DNA of 64,000 bases from Bacillota bacterium (lineage in GTDB: Bacteria; Bacillota; Clostridia; Acetivibrionales; DSM-27016): NCBI GenBank assembly GCA_023390115.1, contig JAEWDM010000006.1:66591-130590 (forward strand). The letters run 5' to 3'. The notes below the pieces were generated by a model that was given only the letters and a program-made list of their open reading frames with translations, did not search any database and was not told the origin of the DNA. Shown one piece after another: positions 52,760-62,071 of the stretch. The position numbers and the translations under genes are program-made. The number at the start of each line of letters is the position of its first letter. Within the stretch, counting starts at the first letter, position 1.

Positions 52760-53611
52760 TCAATATTCGTTAGGCAGCTCATCCAACTGGTCACAGCGGA
52801 AAACAGGGCCGTCCTTGCACACATATTTTGAACCTATATTGCAGCGCCCGCACTTTCCCACACCGCATTTCATCCTAAGCTCCATAGTGGTAAATACCTG
52901 GGTTTTTTCAAACCCAAGCTCCTGGAGGCCTGCAAGCGTAAACTTTATCATAATCGGAGGCCCGCATATGATTACCGTTTTATTTGTGTCAAAGCCCAAT
53001 TCCTTTACATAATTCGGCACAAACCCCACATGGCCGTCCCATCCTTCCTGTTCACGGTCTATAGTCAGATGCACATTAATACCATCTTCCGTGCACCATT
53101 CATTTATAATCTCGCTGTAGGCAACAAGATCCTCTTTACTTCTGGAGCCGTAAACAATGTCTATGCTTCCGTAATTTGATCTGTAGTGGCGCACATAGTT
53201 TATAACCGACCTTAAAGGCGCGAGCCCTATACCTCCTGCGACAAAAAGCAAATCCTTGCCCCTAAAGCCGGTTTCTACAGGAAAGCCGTTGCCGTAAGGG
53301 CCTCTTATGGTTATCTGCTGTCCCGCATCCATCTGGTGAAGCCATTCCGTAAGGCAGCCGCACTTTTTTATACTGAATTCCATATACTCCGTATTTGTAG
53401 GGGAGGATGTTATGGAAAACATTGCCTCGCCGACTCCGGGAATTGAAAGCATGGCACACTGCCCCGGCATGTGGCTGAAGCATACCCCTCCCTGCGGGGA
53501 ATTTACACGAAAGGTCTTGACATCGGGGGTATCTATCCTTATATCGGTAACGACACCGAGACTTGGAATAAGCACATCCCCGGCAGAACAATCACAACTT
53601 CCCATTTTCAT
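52760..53611 (-). CDS. flxA: FAD/NAD(P)-binding reductase subunit (FlxA/AsrB-like)
   Basis: The product is 283 residues. A FAD domain of the ferredoxin-NADP reductase type has HMPGQCAMLSI and MFSITSSP (flavin-binding RxxS-type strand), the NAD domain has LLFVAGGIGLAPLRSVI and TVIICGPPIMIKF, and the C-terminus carries CGVGKCGRCNIGSKYVCKDGP, a 2Fe-2S site. It would take electrons from NADH. It belongs to the PyrK/AsrB/FlxA group. The start is ATG 53611 or 53605, overlapping the upstream gene by up to 20 nt. Confidence 0.88.
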   Translation of the reverse strand: MKMGSCDCSAGDVLIPSLGVVTDIRIDTPDVKTFRVNSPQGGVCFSHMPGQCAMLSIPGVGEAMFSITSSPTNTEYMEFSIKKCGCLTEWLHQMDAGQQITIRGPYGNGFPVETGFRGKDLLFVAGGIGLAPLRSVINYVRHYRSNYGSIDIVYGSRSKEDLVAYSEIINEWCTEDGINVHLTIDREQEGWDGHVGFVPNYVKELGFDTNKTVIICGPPIMIKFTLAGLQELGFEKTQVFTTMELRMKCGVGKCGRCNIGSKYVCKDGPVFRCDQLDELPNEY

Positions 53612-54635
53612 TCACCCCCATAGACTTGATTACCTTAACTATATTCATAGACACGGGACAGGACGCAAGGCACCTTCCGCAGCCCACACAGGAATAAATA
53701 CCCTCATTGTTTGCCGGAAAGTAAACCAGCTTATGCATAAACCTTTGCCTGAACCTCTCAAGCTGGCTTGTTCTGGGATTTCCGTGAGCCATCCTTGTAA
53801 AATCGGAATACATGCAGGAATCCCAGCATCTGAATCTCTGCACACCATTGCCCGTATCGTAATCCCTTATGTCATAGCATTGGCAGGTAGGGCATAGAAA
53901 CGTACATGTCCCGCAGCCCAGACAGGCTTCCGAAAGCTCCTTCCACAGAGGGGAGCCGAACTTCTCGTTGAGCTCCTCTCCTCCAAACCCGTCAAGCCTT
54001 AAATTACCCAGCGGAAGCCTTCCCGCTATGCTCCCCGTATTTTCCTTGTAAGCCTGAAGAGCTTGTAACCCGTACTGGCCGGCTGTTTCAAACAGTTCCC
54101 TTACTGCTTCTGTAATGGCATTTCCCTTCTCAGTAATACTGTTCCAGAACAGCGTATCCTCTGTAAGCCATGCCGCCACATCTCCTGCCGGGTTGGCGGG
54201 ATCGATGCCGAAAGCGCCGCAGAAGCAGGTTTCTTCAGGCTGCCCGCATGCAAGGGAAATTACGGTGCTCTTATCCCGCCTTGCCTTGTAATATGTGTCC
54301 CGGGGTTCTGAAAGAAAAACCCTGTCCAGAATGTCAAAGCTTGCGGCGTCACATGCACGGACGCCGAAAACTACAAACTCTTTTGTTTCATCTCTGTTTT
54401 CTATTATGCTTATATTTTTTCCCTGGGTCTTAAAGGCTACAAGATTCTCACTTTGAGGGAAGAAAAGATCCTTTGCCGATTTTACGGTATTCAGCTTATC
54501 AAGCCTGACCTTTTCAGCTTCCGTCCATATCCCGTACCCTACCTGGCCTTTTTCTTCAACAGGCAGGTACAGCAGTCTGTCCCCGGAAATTAAAGAAAAT
54601 AGCTCAGTCAGCCTTTGCACCGGTATTTTAAGCAT
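53592..54635 (-). CDS. Flx-type iron-sulfur protein, AsrA-like
   Basis: The product is 347 residues. The N-terminal 220 residues are an AsrA-like domain of unclear cofactor (FVVFGVRACDAASFDILDRVF, ACGQPEETCFC). The C-terminus has two 4Fe-4S motifs, CLGCGTCTFLCPTC and CVGCGRCLASCPVS. ATG 54635 shares its A with the TGA of the preceding gene, so translation is coupled. It should connect the FAD/NAD subunit to the Hdr part. Which of FlxB or FlxC it equals cannot be settled by eye. Confidence 0.83.
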   Translation of the reverse strand: MLKIPVQRLTELFSLISGDRLLYLPVEEKGQVGYGIWTEAEKVRLDKLNTVKSAKDLFFPQSENLVAFKTQGKNISIIENRDETKEFVVFGVRACDAASFDILDRVFLSEPRDTYYKARRDKSTVISLACGQPEETCFCGAFGIDPANPAGDVAAWLTEDTLFWNSITEKGNAITEAVRELFETAGQYGLQALQAYKENTGSIAGRLPLGNLRLDGFGGEELNEKFGSPLWKELSEACLGCGTCTFLCPTCQCYDIRDYDTGNGVQRFRCWDSCMYSDFTRMAHGNPRTSQLERFRQRFMHKLVYFPANNEGIYSCVGCGRCLASCPVSMNIVKVIKSMGVNENGKL

Positions 54636-55624
54636 CACTGATCCCCTCCTTTATCTGTAACAATGTCCGGCTCCACATCTTCCTTGGTGAAGCTTGTAAG
54701 CGGAGCCGCAATGGGTGCCGAAGCAGCCCCAGCCTGATATTGGCCGTAAAACTCATTTATATCCTTTATAAGCTTTCTGTTCAGTAAATGGAGGGGTATA
54801 CCCTGCGGACAAGCTCTGGAGCATTCTCCGCAGTCTGTGCAGCGTCCCGTGACGTGGAAAGCACGGATTATGTGGAACATATTTTCTTCGAAGCTATCCG
54901 TGCTTGCTTTGCTGGCAATCCCTGAGCTGTCATTATCAAAAACACATTTTATACAGGTACATGCCGGACAGGCGTTCCTGCACGCATTACAGCGTATGCA
55001 TTTTGAAAGCTCGCCCTGCCAGAATTCAAACCTCCCGCCGGGATCCATGGACTCAAGCTTTTCCACAAGCTCAAAGCGGTTTGCTGATTCCGTTTCAAAT
55101 TTATCGCCTGTAACCGCGAGCTCATCATAGGCCATGTGCTGTTTGCCCTTGCAGCAAATGCATTTTTCCAGAAGCACCTCGCTTTTTGAGCAGCTTTTTT
55201 CACCATAGACAGTATGGATTAAAATTTTCTGCCCATTTTCTTTAACACGTTTAACTCCTTTTATATCCAAAGCCTTTATCTTATTAATATCCAGCATTCC
55301 CCTGCATTCCACCCCCAAAGCAAAAATCTTTTCCCTTTCAACCCTGTGCTCCTTTACAAGCTGGTTAAAGCCGTATGTGTCACATGGCTTAAGCAGTGCC
55401 AGTATTTTGCCGTCTTTTTTGCTTTCACCCACAAGATATTTGCTAAGGTTGCTTGCACAAAAGCTATTATAAACAAAGCCGTCAAGCCCGCATTCCGCAT
55501 TGAAAACCGCAGGGGTAGGGTCATAGACAAACTCTCCCTTTTTCCAGCCTATAATCCTGTTGACGGTTCCTTCAGCAAGCAGTTTTTCGGCTATATCCTT
55601 AACTAATCCAAAAATTTTCTGCAT
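54635..55624 (-). CDS. Flx-type iron-sulfur protein, FrhB/ferredoxin-like
   Basis: The product is 329 residues. It has an N-terminal region with KPCDTYGFNQLVKEH and IFALGVECRGM, similar to coenzyme F420 hydrogenase beta relatives, a Cys block CICCKG, then two 4Fe-4S sites CIRCNACRNACPACTC and CTDCGECSRACPQG near residues 210-270. The extreme C-terminus is Ala/Pro-rich. It overlaps the FlxD gene by 22 nt and the next gene by 3. It would be the second electron-relay subunit of the Flx part. Confidence 0.82.
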   Translation of the reverse strand: MQKIFGLVKDIAEKLLAEGTVNRIIGWKKGEFVYDPTPAVFNAECGLDGFVYNSFCASNLSKYLVGESKKDGKILALLKPCDTYGFNQLVKEHRVEREKIFALGVECRGMLDINKIKALDIKGVKRVKENGQKILIHTVYGEKSCSKSEVLLEKCICCKGKQHMAYDELAVTGDKFETESANRFELVEKLESMDPGGRFEFWQGELSKCIRCNACRNACPACTCIKCVFDNDSSGIASKASTDSFEENMFHIIRAFHVTGRCTDCGECSRACPQGIPLHLLNRKLIKDINEFYGQYQAGAASAPIAAPLTSFTKEDVEPDIVTDKGGDQ

Positions 55625-56061
55625 CTCAGATCCCCCAGCCTTTTATTTTCACCCAACTGGTGAATGGTCTTTGAAAAATTGTTCATAACGGTGGAGAACT
55701 TAACGCCCTCCGCCGCAGAAACCCATTCCACCCTTGTGCGCCCCCGTTCTATACCCAGGTAATCAAGCAGGCTGAAAAGCAGAGTCATTCTCCTTCTTGC
55801 ATAGTAATTGCCGGTGGAATAGTGGCAGTCTCCCGGATGGCAGCCGCATACAATAACCCCGTCGGCGCCTCTCTGAAACGCTCTGAGTATAAACATCGGA
55901 TTGATTCTGCAGGAGCAGGGCACCCTGATTATTTTTACATCCGCGGGATAGGACAGCCTGCTTGTACCGGCAAGATCCGCACCGGCGTAGCTGCACCAGT
56001 TGCAGCAGAACGCAACTATAAGGGGCTTGAAATTCTCATTGGTCCTTTCATCTATCGACAT
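55603..56061 (-). CDS. flxD: MvhD/FlxD-like hydrogenase-iron-sulfur subunit
   Basis: The product is 152 residues. FCCNWCSYAGADLAG, RVPCSCRINPMFI and VCGCHPGDCHYSTGN give the 2Fe-2S ligands of the MvhD family. It links Flx to HdrA in bifurcating complexes. The start, ATG 56061, is set by GGAGG 10 nt upstream and overlaps the HdrA stop by 10 nt; a longer frame to 56160 lies inside hdrA. Confidence 0.9.
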   Translation of the reverse strand: MSIDERTNENFKPLIVAFCCNWCSYAGADLAGTSRLSYPADVKIIRVPCSCRINPMFILRAFQRGADGVIVCGCHPGDCHYSTGNYYARRRMTLLFSLLDYLGIERGRTRVEWVSAAEGVKFSTVMNNFSKTIHQLGENKRLGDLRCRKFLD

Positions 56062-58037
56062 ATTGCATCCACCTCCGCCATAATCTGCTTGTTTGTGAAG
56101 CCTTTCAAATCCATAGCGCCTGAAGGGCATGCAACAGTACACGCACCGCAGCCCTGGCACACGGCCTCATTAACCTGCGCAACTCTGCGGATTTCGGTCT
56201 TTCCGGGAATTCTGAATTCCTTGTCAATATAGGATATGGCTCCGTATGGACAAACCCTTTCACAGGTTGAGCAGCCATTGCACAGCATATGGTCTGAAGC
56301 AGACACGCATGGATTGCTGAGAAGCTTATCCTTTGCAAGAAGGCCTATTACCTTTGCCGCGGCAGCCGAAGCCTGGGCAACCGTTTCGGGAATATCCTTG
56401 GGGCCCTGGCACACACCGGACAGGTAAACCCCTGCCGTGGGGCTTTCCACAGGCCGGAGCTTGGGATGTGCCTCGGTAAAGAAGCTGTTGGTATCTATGC
56501 TGGCCGTAAGCATGGTGGCAAGCCCCTTCGCGGTCCTGTCAGGCTCAACTGCCGCCGCAAGGACAACCATGTCGGCTTCAATTACAACCTGGTCATTTGC
56601 AAGCAAATCCGATCCCTGCACCATCAGCTTCCCATTCTTTTCGGCAATTTTCCCCACCATTCCCTTTATATAATCAACGCCGTATTCTTCAGCAGCACGC
56701 CGGTAGAACTCATCAAAATTTTTGCCCGGTGTCCTGACGTCAATATAGAATACATGCACCTCCACATCAGGATACTTTTCTCTTACGAGCATGGCATGCT
56801 TTGCCGTATACATGCAGCAAATCTTTGAGCAGTATGCTTTCCCGCACCCTGAGGTGTCCCTTGAGCCAACGCACTGTATAAAAACTATTCTGTGAGGATG
56901 GGTATTGTCGGAAGGCCGGAGCAGCTTGCCGCCGGTAGGTCCCGCAGCATTCATTATGCGCTCGAATTCAAGGGAGGTTACAACATCCCGGCTGTTGGCA
57001 TAGGAATATTCCTCAAAATTCTCAAGGGATATTATATTAAATCCCGTTGCAACGACAACAGCGCCGTATTTCCTTTCAACTATCTCATCCTGCTGTGAAA
57101 AGTCAATGGCTCCTGCTGAGCAGGCCCTCTCGCATAGCCCGCACTTTCCGGTTCTGAACCTTAAGCACTGATCCCTGTCAATTACGGGTACATTTGGTAT
57201 GGCCTGTGCAAAGGGAATATATATTGCCCCCCTGTTGGAAAGGCCCATATTAAACTCACTTTTTGCCTTCCTGGAAGGGCACTTTTCGGTACATGCACCG
57301 CATCCGCTGCAAAGGTCCGCCTTTACACTGCGGGCCTTTTTCCTTATCCCGACGGTAAAATTTCCCACAAAGCCTGATACCGACTCAACCTCGCTATAGG
57401 TAAACAGGCTTATCCTTTCGTTTGATGCCGCATCCACCATCTTGGGTGTAAGTATACAGGCGGCACAGTCAAGGGTGGGGAAGGTCTTGTCAAGCTGCGC
57501 CATTTTGCCGCCTATTGTGGGGCTCTTTTCAACAATATCCACCTCATAGCCGGCATCCGCGATATCAAGGGCTGACTGTATGCCCGCTATGCCCCCTCCG
57601 ATAACCAGCGCGCGCTTTACAACCTCGCTCTCTCCGGAAATAAGCGGCTTGTTCAGGTTAAGCTTGGCAACAGCCGTCCTTCCGAGTATAATAGCCTTCC
57701 TGGTGGCTTCATTCCTGTCTTTATGAATCCATGAGCACTGCTCGCGTATATTCGCAATTTCAACCATATATGGATTCAGACCAGCCAACGCAGCCGTTTT
57801 TCTGAACGTAGCCTCATGCATTCTTGGAGAGCATGAACAGACTACAACCCCTGTCAATGCCAGATCCTTTATTGCCTGGCGTATCCTGGACTGGCCGCCC
57901 TCGGAACACATATACTGGTAATCGGCGGAATAAACGACGCCCGCCTCATGCCTTAATGCCTCTGTAACTGCTTCCACATCAACGGTTGCCGATATATTGC
58001 TCCCGCACCAACAAACAAAAACTCCGATTCTTTGCAT
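56052..58037 (-). CDS. hdrA: Heterodisulfide reductase subunit A-like flavoprotein
   Basis: The product is 661 residues. It starts RIGVFVCWCGSNI and has the thioredoxin-reductase-type FAD site RALVIGGGIAGIQSALDIA near residue 145, a CSGCGACTEKCPS cluster, FRTGKCGLCERAC, the typical HdrA block IVFIQCVGSRD, and C-terminal CNGCSTCERVCPYGA and CQGCGACTVACPSGA. HdrA is the flavin that splits electron pairs, sending one set to ferredoxin. It is the centre of the operon and overlaps flxD. Ribosome-binding site is weak (GGAAG at 12 nt). Confidence 0.95.
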   Translation of the reverse strand: MQRIGVFVCWCGSNISATVDVEAVTEALRHEAGVVYSADYQYMCSEGGQSRIRQAIKDLALTGVVVCSCSPRMHEATFRKTAALAGLNPYMVEIANIREQCSWIHKDRNEATRKAIILGRTAVAKLNLNKPLISGESEVVKRALVIGGGIAGIQSALDIADAGYEVDIVEKSPTIGGKMAQLDKTFPTLDCAACILTPKMVDAASNERISLFTYSEVESVSGFVGNFTVGIRKKARSVKADLCSGCGACTEKCPSRKAKSEFNMGLSNRGAIYIPFAQAIPNVPVIDRDQCLRFRTGKCGLCERACSAGAIDFSQQDEIVERKYGAVVVATGFNIISLENFEEYSYANSRDVVTSLEFERIMNAAGPTGGKLLRPSDNTHPHRIVFIQCVGSRDTSGCGKAYCSKICCMYTAKHAMLVREKYPDVEVHVFYIDVRTPGKNFDEFYRRAAEEYGVDYIKGMVGKIAEKNGKLMVQGSDLLANDQVVIEADMVVLAAAVEPDRTAKGLATMLTASIDTNSFFTEAHPKLRPVESPTAGVYLSGVCQGPKDIPETVAQASAAAAKVIGLLAKDKLLSNPCVSASDHMLCNGCSTCERVCPYGAISYIDKEFRIPGKTEIRRVAQVNEAVCQGCGACTVACPSGAMDLKGFTNKQIMAEVDAICR

Positions 58038-58071
58038 TTGCTCAATTCACTTCCATTCTATCATATGCTGA

Positions 58072-58464
58072 TTATTTGCTGTATTTTCTAAAGGCGCTTA
58101 CAATAGCCTGCTGGGGAAGCTTTTCGTCCAGCAGGCCGGGGATATCCTCGGCCTTTAGGCGGTTTTCCCCCTGCCTCCGTATCAGCATAAGCCTCACAGC
58201 CTCAATAAGCATGGCAGGCTTTACACCCCTCGGGCACCTTTCCACACAGGCAAAGCATGAAAGGCACTTCCACAGCGCATTTGACTCCAGCAGTGTACCA
58301 ATATCGCCTTTTTGAACCATTGAGATGAATTGGTGGGGATGGATATCCATCTCATGAAATGCAGGACATGTACCTGAGCATTTTCCGCACTTCATGCATT
58401 TTCTCGTATTTACTCCGCTTATTCTTACAATGGTTTGCGCCATTTCCTTTCCTGTCGTATGCAT
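58072..58464 (-). CDS. hdrC: Heterodisulfide reductase subunit C-like iron-sulfur protein
   Basis: The 130-residue product holds two 4Fe-4S motifs, CMKCGKCSGTCPAF and CLSCFACVERCPRG, as in HdrC. It carries electrons between HdrA and HdrB. GGAGG lies 7 nt before ATG 58464. It is 34 bp upstream of hdrA. Confidence 0.92.
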   Translation of the reverse strand: MHTTGKEMAQTIVRISGVNTRKCMKCGKCSGTCPAFHEMDIHPHQFISMVQKGDIGTLLESNALWKCLSCFACVERCPRGVKPAMLIEAVRLMLIRRQGENRLKAEDIPGLLDEKLPQQAIVSAFRKYSK

Positions 58465-58482
58465 ATACTATCCTCCCATTCT

Positions 58483-59265
58483 TTATAAAGCGCCCAGAGC
58501 TTCCGCCAAAAGCCCTGTAAAATAGCGCACCCTGAGCCTTTCCTCTTCAACATTTGAGTCAAGGTTATACATACAGAGAGGGCAGGCGGTAACTATGGTA
58601 TCGGCACCCTTCTCGCAGGCGGATTCTATAATATTTTTGCATTTTTCCTTCACAATGCCTTTTTCGCTCAGTGCCATATATGCTCCGCAGCACTCGTTGC
58701 GGTAAGGGTATATAACCGGCTCCGCACCTATTGCAGAGATAAAATCTTCTATAATGGAAGGATTCTCTGCATTGTCAAACTGCATGGCATCGCTGGGCCT
58801 TAGCAGCAGGCAGCCGTAATATGCCGCAATTTTCATTCCCTTAAGCGGCTTGACAACACTTTTTTTTAATTTATCAAAGCCTATAACATCCCTTATCAGC
58901 TCCAGGTAATGGATAACCTTTGTTTCACCCTTATAAGGGGTATCAAGACCTAAATAATTATTAACCTTTAACTGCATATCACTGTTTACGTCCATGTCCC
59001 TGTTTACTCTTTTAAGTACATGATGACAGGCTGAACACATGGTTACCAGATTCCCTCCCAAAGCCCTTGCGGATATAAGGGCACGCACCGAAGACAGCTT
59101 TGTGGCTATTTCATCCTGTGCCATTGGGTAAACGGCACCGCAGCACTGCCATTCGGGGAGCTCTTCAAGCACAAGTCCGAGTACCTCCGCAGATTTCCTT
59201 GCATATATGTCCAGCTCCTTAGCCTTTGTTTTAAGGGTACACCCCGGATAATAACTGTAAATCAT
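58483..59265 (-). CDS. hdrB: Heterodisulfide reductase subunit B-like (CCG-domain) protein
   Basis: The product is 260 residues with two cysteine-rich CCG domains: WQCCGAVYP with CSACHHVL, and ECCGAYMAL with CPLCMYN. In HdrB these hold two noncubane 4Fe-4S clusters that reduce a disulfide. ATG 59265 is chosen (GAGG 9 nt upstream); GTG 59280 is an alternative. Clostridia do not make CoM-S-S-CoB, so the acceptor must differ. In TfrB of methanogens the CCG domain is part of the fumarate reductase, which hints at a link to the FrdAB-like pair here. Confidence 0.92.
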   Translation of the reverse strand: MIYSYYPGCTLKTKAKELDIYARKSAEVLGLVLEELPEWQCCGAVYPMAQDEIATKLSSVRALISARALGGNLVTMCSACHHVLKRVNRDMDVNSDMQLKVNNYLGLDTPYKGETKVIHYLELIRDVIGFDKLKKSVVKPLKGMKIAAYYGCLLLRPSDAMQFDNAENPSIIEDFISAIGAEPVIYPYRNECCGAYMALSEKGIVKEKCKNIIESACEKGADTIVTACPLCMYNLDSNVEEERLRVRYFTGLLAEALGAL

Positions 59266-59291
59266 ATCGCTTTTCCTCACAAATTTTATTG

Positions 59292-60656
59292 TTATACCAT
59301 GCTTTCAGGCTTAAATACCTTGTCAAATTCCTCCGCGCTCAAAAAGCCCAGAGCCACACACGCTTCCTTCAGAGAAATATTTTCCCTGTATGCTTTTTTC
59401 GCTGTTTTTGCCGCACTGTCATATCCTATATGTGGATTAAGGGCAGTAACAAGCATAAGAGAGCTGTGCAGGTTATATCTCATTTTTTCTTTATTTGCAG
59501 TGATTCCTACCGCACAGTTGTCGTTAAATGAAATTATACTGTCAGCAAGCAGCCTTACCGATTGAAGGAAGTTATATATACAGACCGGCATAAATACATT
59601 CAACTGGAAATTGCCCTGGGAAGCAGCCATGCCTACCGCCATATCATTTGCAATTACCTGAACCGAAACCATGGTCACGGCCTCGCATTGAGTCGGGTTT
59701 ACCTTGCCCGGCATAATGGAGCTCCCGGGCTCGTTTTCAGGAATGTATATTTCCCCGAGACCGTTTCGGGGCCCGCTGGCAAGCCACCTGACATCATTTG
59801 CTATCTTCATCATATCTGCCGCAAGGGCTTTTAAGGCTCCGTGCGCAAAAACGATCTGATCCTTTGATGTAAGTGAATGGAACTTGTTTGGAGCAGTTAC
59901 GAACCTTTTGCCGGTAAGGGTGCTTATTACCCCCGCCACTTCTTCACCGAAGCCCTTGGGAGCGTTCAGCCCCGTACCTACGGCAGTACCTCCGAGTGCC
60001 AGCTCCATAAGGCCCTCAAGAGATATCTCAAGCATGCCCTTTGTCTTTTCAAGCATAATGCGCCAGCCGCTGATCTCCTGTGAAAATTTTATAGGGGTTG
60101 CATCCTGCAAATGAGTGCGTCCGCTTTTTACAACTCCGTCATTTTCCGCCTCAAGCCGTGCAAAGGTGCCGGCCAGCCTGCCAACGGCGGGAAGCAGGAG
60201 GCTCTCAATTCCCGTGGCCGCGGCTATATGCATAGCGGCAGGAAATGTATCATTTGAGCTCTGAGACATGTTTATATCGTCATTTGGATGAAGAAGCTTT
60301 TTGCCGCACATTTCATTCCCCCTGTTGGCAATAACCTCATTGGCATTCATATTTGACTGAGTACCGCTGCCTGTCTGCCATACAACCAGAGGGAAGTGGG
60401 AATTCAGCTTCCCTTCAATAATTTCATCGCATACCTTTTCAATAACAGCTTTTTTTTCCTGGCTGAGCTTTCCAAGATTAAAGTTTGCAATTGCGGAGGC
60501 CTTCTTTAATATACCGAATGCACGTATTATCTCCTCCGGCATGGTTTCGGTGCCAATCTTGAAATTCTGAAGGCTTCTCTGTGTCTGAGCTCCCCAGTAC
60601 CTGTCCGCGGGAACTTTTATTTCTCCCATTGAATCCTTTTCAATACGATATTCCAT
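59292..60656 (-). CDS. fumC: Class II fumarate hydratase
   Basis: The product is 454 residues, normal for FumC. The fumarase/aspartase signature GSSIMPGKVNPTQ lies near residue 317; others are TGSGTQSNMNANEVIANR, SSNDTFPAAMHIAA and SGRTHLQDATPIKFSQE. It interconverts malate and fumarate, so it would supply fumarate to the reductase encoded at the far end of the same operon. ATG 60656 with GAGG 9 nt upstream; TTG 60662 is in frame. It is the first gene of the operon, 26 bp before hdrB. Confidence 0.95.
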   Translation of the reverse strand: MEYRIEKDSMGEIKVPADRYWGAQTQRSLQNFKIGTETMPEEIIRAFGILKKASAIANFNLGKLSQEKKAVIEKVCDEIIEGKLNSHFPLVVWQTGSGTQSNMNANEVIANRGNEMCGKKLLHPNDDINMSQSSNDTFPAAMHIAAATGIESLLLPAVGRLAGTFARLEAENDGVVKSGRTHLQDATPIKFSQEISGWRIMLEKTKGMLEISLEGLMELALGGTAVGTGLNAPKGFGEEVAGVISTLTGKRFVTAPNKFHSLTSKDQIVFAHGALKALAADMMKIANDVRWLASGPRNGLGEIYIPENEPGSSIMPGKVNPTQCEAVTMVSVQVIANDMAVGMAASQGNFQLNVFMPVCIYNFLQSVRLLADSIISFNDNCAVGITANKEKMRYNLHSSLMLVTALNPHIGYDSAAKTAKKAYRENISLKEACVALGFLSAEEFDKVFKPESMV

Positions 60657-60662
60657 TATCAA

Positions 60663-60782
60663 TTACCTCACTTTTTTTCTTTATATCCAGCTTTTTATAA
60701 TCAAGACCCCGTTCATAACCTTGATTATTTTTTAACAATCTTTTTTGTTATTATTTTAACGATCCTTTGCGCTTTTGTGAAA
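60663..60782 (-). promoter_or_regulatory. Promoter region of the fumC-hdr-flx-frd operon
   Basis: Between fumC and the LysR terminator lie AT-rich repeats: GTTAAAATAATAAC and GATTGTTAAAAAATAATC (read on the minus strand), each with dyad symmetry and about 15 bp apart, a possible LysR or other regulator site. A clear -35/-10 pair was not identified. Confidence 0.4.
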
Positions 60783-60783
60783 T

Positions 60784-60806
60784 GTAAAAAAAGCATAGCA
60801 GTATGC
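60784..60806 (-). terminator. Intrinsic terminator of the LysR gene
   Basis: On the minus strand GCATA-CTGC-TATGC is followed by seven T, 19 nt after the stop codon. Confidence 0.8.
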
Positions 60807-60824
60807 CTTTAAAGATATAGCAGC

Positions 60825-61748
60825 CTATAATACATTACTTTTATACTCCTGCACCAGAGAAATAAATTTTTTATCCATTTCTGTAAAATGGTAATTTTTC
60901 CTGTAGACCAGGACATCACGGTATTTTTTTTTGTTCGCAAGACATTTCTTCTGTACCAGACCGTACTGATCCAGCAAGCGCTGCGGGATAGGGGATACCC
61001 ACATAAAGGTATTGGGGACATTGCTCAACAGGTCAAACTGGCAGCTTCTTTCAAAAACGTAAATGTGCTTGTCAACAAATTCCGAGAGCTCCGCTTTCTT
61101 TACATCCATCATAGGCATTGACGTCATATAGGGATCGGCATGGGCAATTTCCATATAGCCTCTCAAATCGGACAGCTTTATGGTACTGCGTTCCGCAAGC
61201 GGGTGTTTCCGGGACATGACGGCCTGATAGGAAAATTCTCCTATTTTCTTATGCTCAAGGCCCTTTTCACATAACAGCTTATTGAAGCGTTGTTCAAAGG
61301 TTGCCTGATATCTTATTATGCCAAGCTTGTAATTGTACTGGATAATATTGTCTATAGCCCGTATTGAGTCTGTTTCATTATATATTATTTCAGCCCTGTT
61401 TTTAATATCAATGTCCTTTATAAAATCCGTAAACGCGCAGGCAATGTAGCTTGCCTTTGGAACGGATATTGAAAAAGCCTGTCTGTCCTCCTTTTTATCT
61501 TTATAGATAGATTCCAGCTCATGAATTTGAAGAAGTATTTTTTTTGCATACCGGAGGAACTCTTCTCCCTCAAAAGTAGGTATCATCCCTTTTGAAGTAC
61601 GGTTAAACAGAGGAACTCCCAGCAGCTCTTCCAATTCCTTTATCGCCCGGCTTAAGTTGGGCTGTCCCATTAAAAGGTTTTCCGCGGCCTTACTTATGGA
61701 TCTTGTCTTCTCAACTTCTGCTGCATATTTTAAATGTAATATGTTCAT
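60825..61748 (-). CDS. LysR-family transcriptional regulator
   Basis: The product is 307 residues. The N-terminal helix-turn-helix is TRSISKAAENLLMGQPNLSRAIKELEELLG, followed by the hinge helix LFNRTSKGMIPTFEGEEFLRYAKKI. The effector domain (about 95-300) includes SISVPKASYIACAFTDFI. It lies upstream of the fumarase-Hdr-Flx-Frd operon in the same direction with its own terminator, so it is probably its regulator and may sense a dicarboxylate or redox-linked metabolite. GGAG precedes ATG 61748. Confidence 0.88.
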   Translation of the reverse strand: MNILHLKYAAEVEKTRSISKAAENLLMGQPNLSRAIKELEELLGVPLFNRTSKGMIPTFEGEEFLRYAKKILLQIHELESIYKDKKEDRQAFSISVPKASYIACAFTDFIKDIDIKNRAEIIYNETDSIRAIDNIIQYNYKLGIIRYQATFEQRFNKLLCEKGLEHKKIGEFSYQAVMSRKHPLAERSTIKLSDLRGYMEIAHADPYMTSMPMMDVKKAELSEFVDKHIYVFERSCQFDLLSNVPNTFMWVSPIPQRLLDQYGLVQKKCLANKKKYRDVLVYRKNYHFTEMDKKFISLVQEYKSNVL

Positions 61749-62071
61749 ACCTTGACTGTTAATTCTCCTCTAAAGATTTATATCTATTAATTATAATCCC
61801 GATAAGCCTGTTAAAAAAGCATATTATAAAAGCTTAATAATATTTTTTGCTCTTAGTCCGTTATTATATAGATACGGTTTTTTCATATTAAAGCATAGTA
61901 AAAAATAGATAGAATTCTAAACTTAGGTTTGCCAAAGACCTTCTTTCTTGTGTTGTTTTGCAGGAAAAGAAGGATTTTAGAATATTATACAGAAATATGC
62001 TTTATTAAAGAACAAAATTTGTGTTGTTTAATATATAGGGGAGGGGAATTGATATGTGTGTATGAATATTT

